A stretch of 64,000 nt of DNA, taken from contig JAAEPW010000375.1 in assembly GCA_024232355.1 (NCBI GenBank), forward strand, positions 1-64,000. Reading direction: 5' to 3'. Below, piece by piece: positions 61,236 to 64,000 of this stretch. Each line of letters begins with the position of its first letter. The stretch's first letter is position 1. The stretch comes from Chloroflexota bacterium (lineage in GTDB: Bacteria > Chloroflexota > Anaerolineae > B4-G1). The position numbers and the translations under genes are program-made. The notes below the pieces were generated by a model. The model was given only the letters and a program-made list of their open reading frames with translations, had not been told where the DNA came from and ran no database searches.

Positions 61236-64000
61236 TTATTGGTTTTTCACAACAAGCGGCAGGTATATCCAGAACGTGTCTGGTTGACGAACCTCTATCG
61301 CAACGGTCACTGTGGCTGTGTCACTGCCGTCGTTGCCATCACTGATCGTATACGTGAAGGTGTCAGGCCCGTCGAGACCCAGCGTTGGTGTGTAGATGAT
61401 AGTGGCCCCGGCGATGCTGGCGCTGCCAGTGGTGGGAGCGCTAACTGTTTCTATAGTAAGGGTATCGAATTCGGGATCGGTATCATTATCTAGGACGGTG
61501 ATGATCACGGCTGTATCATCGTACGTCGTCGCATCGTCGTCCACTGCGTCTGGCGAATCGTTCACCGGGTTGACGGTGAGGTTAACTATGGCGGTTGTGC
61601 ACTCTGACGGCGTGCCGTCGTCGCAGACCTGGTAGCTAAAGCTATCACTGGTGGTTTCACTTCCGTCGTGGGTGTAGCTGAACGTGCCGTTCGCGTTCAG
61701 GGTTAACGTGCCGTGCTCAGGCCCGCTCGCCGGGGTCGTGTCGACGGTCAGGTTGTTTCCTTCGGAATCAGTGTCGTTGTCCAGTAGATTGTCGCTTCCA
61801 CCATCCAATTCGGTGGCAACGTCACCCTCATCTACTGTGATAGCGTCACTCACGGCGTCCGGCGCGTCGTTGACCGGGTTGATCGTGATGTTCGCGGTGG
61901 CGACGTTGCTATCGACAGTGCCGTCGTTTACCCGGTAGGTAAAGTTGTCGCTGTGGTTCTCGCTGTCATCGTGTTCGTAGGTGAACGAGCCATCCCCGTT
62001 CAGGGTCAGTGTGCCGTGGGTGACGCTGCTGACCAGTGTGACGGTGAGGGTATCGCCGTCGTCGTCGTGGTCGTTGTGCAGCACGCCCGGCACATTTTCC
62101 ACGAGTGTGCCGGCCTCGTCCACGTTATAGTTGTCGTCCGAGGTCACGGGGGCATCGTTGACGTTGTTCACCACGATGGTAAAGGTCTGGGTGCCGGTCA
62201 GGCCCAAGGTGTCCTGCACTTGCAGGGTCACGGGTTGGTCGCCCACGTCTTGGTTGGCCGGTGTGCCAAAGAGGGTCGCCGTGCCATCGCTATGGTCGGT
62301 CAGGTCGAGCCAGCCGGGCAGCAGTGGCGCGGTGATGCTCACCACATCGCCGTCTTCCACGTCAGAAGCGGTGACGTTGTAGGTGTAGGGTATGTCTTCG
62401 GTGGCTGTCTCGACCGGTATGCTGGTAAAGGTTGGCACGTCGTTCACTGCGTTGACGGTGAACGCTGCACTGTCACTGGCGGACAGTCCGCCTGGGTCGG
62501 TGGCCGTAAAGACGACGGTCTCGCTCCCGTTCCAATCGACGTCTGGCGTGTCGATGGTTGCCACCCGGTCTATGATGTTGACTTGCAGTTCGACGTTCCC
62601 GCCAAAGTCCCACGTCATCTCGGTGTCCTCGTTGTCCACATCGGCTACATAGTCGTCCAGGTTGATAGCGACGAAGGTTTCCCCTTCGTCTATCGTTTGA
62701 TCAGGGATGTCGCCTGCCACAGGCGCGACGTTCGACGGGTTGACAGTGAACGATGCGCTGTCACTGTCCGATAGCCCGCCCGGATCCGTGGCCGTAAATA
62801 CGATGGTCTCGCTCCCAAGCCACTCGACGCCCGGCGCGGTGACGGTCACCACCCGGTTCACAATGTTCACTTGTAGCTCTGTATTCCCCGCAAAATCCCA
62901 CGTCATTTCTGCGTCTGTGTTGTCCACATCGGCCACATGGTCATCCAGGTTGATGGTCGCGAACGCATTTCTTACGCTGATCGTTTGGTTTGGGATGTTG
63001 ATCACCACCGGTGCGTCGTTCACTGGGGTAATGGTGAAACTAACGGTGACGGTATTTGTATCGGTCAGACCATCGCTGGCCCTGTATGTAAAGCTGTCAC
63101 TAAGATTCTCATTGCTATCATGTTCGTAGGTGAACGAGCCATCCTCATTCAACGCTAGCACACCGTATGAGACGTCGCTGACCAACGTGGCGGTGAGGGT
63201 ATCGCCGTCAATGTCGGTGTCGTTGCTCAGGATGCCAGGGGCGCTCTCGGCGAGGGTTTCTCCCTCGTCCAGACTATAGGCGTCATCGTTCGCCACCGGC
63301 GCGTCGTTGACCGGGTTGACGACGACAGTGACCATAGCCGTGTCGCTGCCTCCCTGATCGTCACTGATCGTGTAGGTAAAGATATCCCAGCCATTAAAGT
63401 TGAGAGTTGGGGTATAGATGACAGTATCCGTATTATAGTCAGTCACGCCGTGGATAGGCTGGGAGACCAAATCCAAAGTCAGGGGATCACCATCCACATC
63501 TTCATCGCTGGACAGCACGTTGATGGATACCGGTGTATCTTCATCTGTCTCCGTCTCGTCATGCGTCGCGAAGGGGTCGTCGTTGACTGGATGAATGGTA
63601 ACAGTGACCCACGCCGTGTCGCTTCTGCCCTCCCCATCGCCGATGGTATAGGTAAAGGCATCGCTGCCGTTGAAATTGAGGGCCGGTGTGTAGGTGACGA
63701 CGGTCCCGTTGGTGTTGGCGTTACCGTGAGATGGTCTGCCAACCGTTTCCATATTGAAAGGGTCACCCTCAGCATCGCTGTCGTTAATCAACACACTGAT
63801 CCCGACCGCTGTGTCCTCATCTGTCTCGCCACTGTCGTCGTCCGCGTCCGGCGGGTCGTTGACCGGGACGACGGTGATGCTCACTACGGACGTATCGCAC
63901 AACTGCGGCTCGCCGTCATCACAAACCTGGTAGGTAAAACTGTCACCAGTGGTCTCGCTGCCGTCGTGGGTGTAGCTAAAGGTACCGCTGCCATTCAGGA
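61236..64000 (-). CDS. Giant cadherin/VCBS-repeat surface protein, 3' part only
   Basis: At least 921 codons are open to the window edge, and the start lies outside. The protein is built of tandem 85-100-residue beta-sandwich repeats with VNDAPVANDD-type starts, DGDTLT calcium-binding loops and GSFTYEHD strands (Cadherin_4/VCBS and Big_9-like). Two of the middle repeats are of a different Ig-like type (DVDNEDTEMTWDF). A CxDDG...C pair appears in the CDDGTPSEC loop and again near the edge. The C-terminus is FWIYLPLVVKNQ, the same short tail type as in the beta-repeat protein at 11973. It is surely secreted and probably an adhesin or matrix protein stiffened by calcium. Confidence 0.9.
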   Translation of the reverse strand, partial: LNGSGTFSYTHDGSETTGDSFTYQVCDDGEPQLCDTSVVSITVVPVNDPPDADDDSGETDEDTAVGISVLINDSDAEGDPFNMETVGRPSHGNANTNGTVVTYTPALNFNGSDAFTYTIGDGEGRSDTAWVTVTIHPVNDDPFATHDETETDEDTPVSINVLSSDEDVDGDPLTLDLVSQPIHGVTDYNTDTVIYTPTLNFNGWDIFTYTISDDQGGSDTAMVTVVVNPVNDAPVANDDAYSLDEGETLAESAPGILSNDTDIDGDTLTATLVSDVSYGVLALNEDGSFTYEHDSNENLSDSFTYRASDGLTDTNTVTVSFTITPVNDAPVVINIPNQTISVRNAFATINLDDHVADVDNTDAEMTWDFAGNTELQVNIVNRVVTVTAPGVEWLGSETIVFTATDPGGLSDSDSASFTVNPSNVAPVAGDIPDQTIDEGETFVAINLDDYVADVDNEDTEMTWDFGGNVELQVNIIDRVATIDTPDVDWNGSETVVFTATDPGGLSASDSAAFTVNAVNDVPTFTSIPVETATEDIPYTYNVTASDVEDGDVVSITAPLLPGWLDLTDHSDGTATLFGTPANQDVGDQPVTLQVQDTLGLTGTQTFTIVVNNVNDAPVTSDDNYNVDEAGTLVENVPGVLHNDHDDDGDTLTVTLVSSVTHGTLTLNGDGSFTYEHDDSENHSDNFTYRVNDGTVDSNVATANITINPVNDAPDAVSDAITVDEGDVATELDGGSDNLLDNDTDSEGNNLTVDTTPASGPEHGTLTLNANGTFSYTHDGSETTSDSFSYQVCDDGTPSECTTAIVNLTVNPVNDSPDAVDDDATTYDDTAVIITVLDNDTDPEFDTLTIETVSAPTTGSASIAGATIIYTPTLGLDGPDTFTYTISDGNDGSDTATVTVAIEVRQPDTFWIYLPLVVKNQ

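Noticed and set aside
61236..63902. An internal TTG at 63902 as the start of the VCBS protein
   Set aside because: The frame stays open with repeat sequence to the window edge, so this is an internal codon.

Overview
The window looks like a chromosomal segment of a Chloroflexota bacterium of the Anaerolineae type. This is inferred from the mix of families (MalT-like STAND regulators, long PAS/GAF kinases without membrane segments, DinB-fold proteins, Thr/Pro-rich secreted proteins) and from secreted proteins that end in a short L-P-x-V-x-x-N tail. I see no rRNA, tRNA, CRISPR array or phage genes. About fifty genes are supported, plus many small palindromic repeats.

Bases 1-11900 form an accessory, conflict-like region. 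An EACC1-like effector-associated protein sits 3 nt before a MalT-like STAND/LuxR ATPase. A secreted CocE-type hydrolase follows. Next come a caspase-family peptidase with an EF-hand loop and three small membrane proteins that share a W/Y-rich module. On the other strand an ABC exporter is translationally coupled to a SIR2-domain protein. EACC1, caspase and SIR2 proteins are all known from bacterial NTP-dependent immune or cell-death systems, so this block is the best candidate for an undescribed system.

Bases 12000-34200 are mixed metabolism and accessory genes: a beta-repeat surface protein, glycerol kinase, a pRiA4b-domain protein, a penicillin-acylase-type Ntn hydrolase, three DinB or NTF2-like small proteins, two tandem HTH/Fe-S proteins, an M28 peptidase lipoprotein, a DUF2785 protein, a lone aldehyde ferredoxin oxidoreductase, two related lipoproteins, MtaB and a HIT protein. 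Two MITE-like elements occur here or just after, one of them with a second element nested inside it and an 8-bp target duplication.

Bases 34700-47400 are a signalling block on the minus strand. One five-gene operon holds a receiver protein, three multi-PAS kinases and a PhoB-type regulator, with a good promoter and a terminator. A NarL-type regulator and its kinase follow as a separate pair. A pseudoreceiver gene beyond the operon terminator has helically phased TTGGAA boxes upstream, possibly bound by the PhoB-type regulator.

Bases 47800-54000 are housekeeping genes: an AcuB-like CBS-ACT protein, rpsU with a consensus promoter, a decayed yqeY, pgpH, ybeY, dgkA, greA and an orphan ABC ATPase. 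Bases 54000-64000 hold a secreted protein whose N-terminus is made from a repeat, an ABC-F ATPase whose leader carries a small upstream ORF and an intrinsic terminator (probable ribosome-mediated attenuation), an ECF sigma/anti-sigma operon, a glycosidase-like lipoprotein, a membrane protein, and the 3' part of a very large cadherin/VCBS-repeat surface protein that runs off the window.
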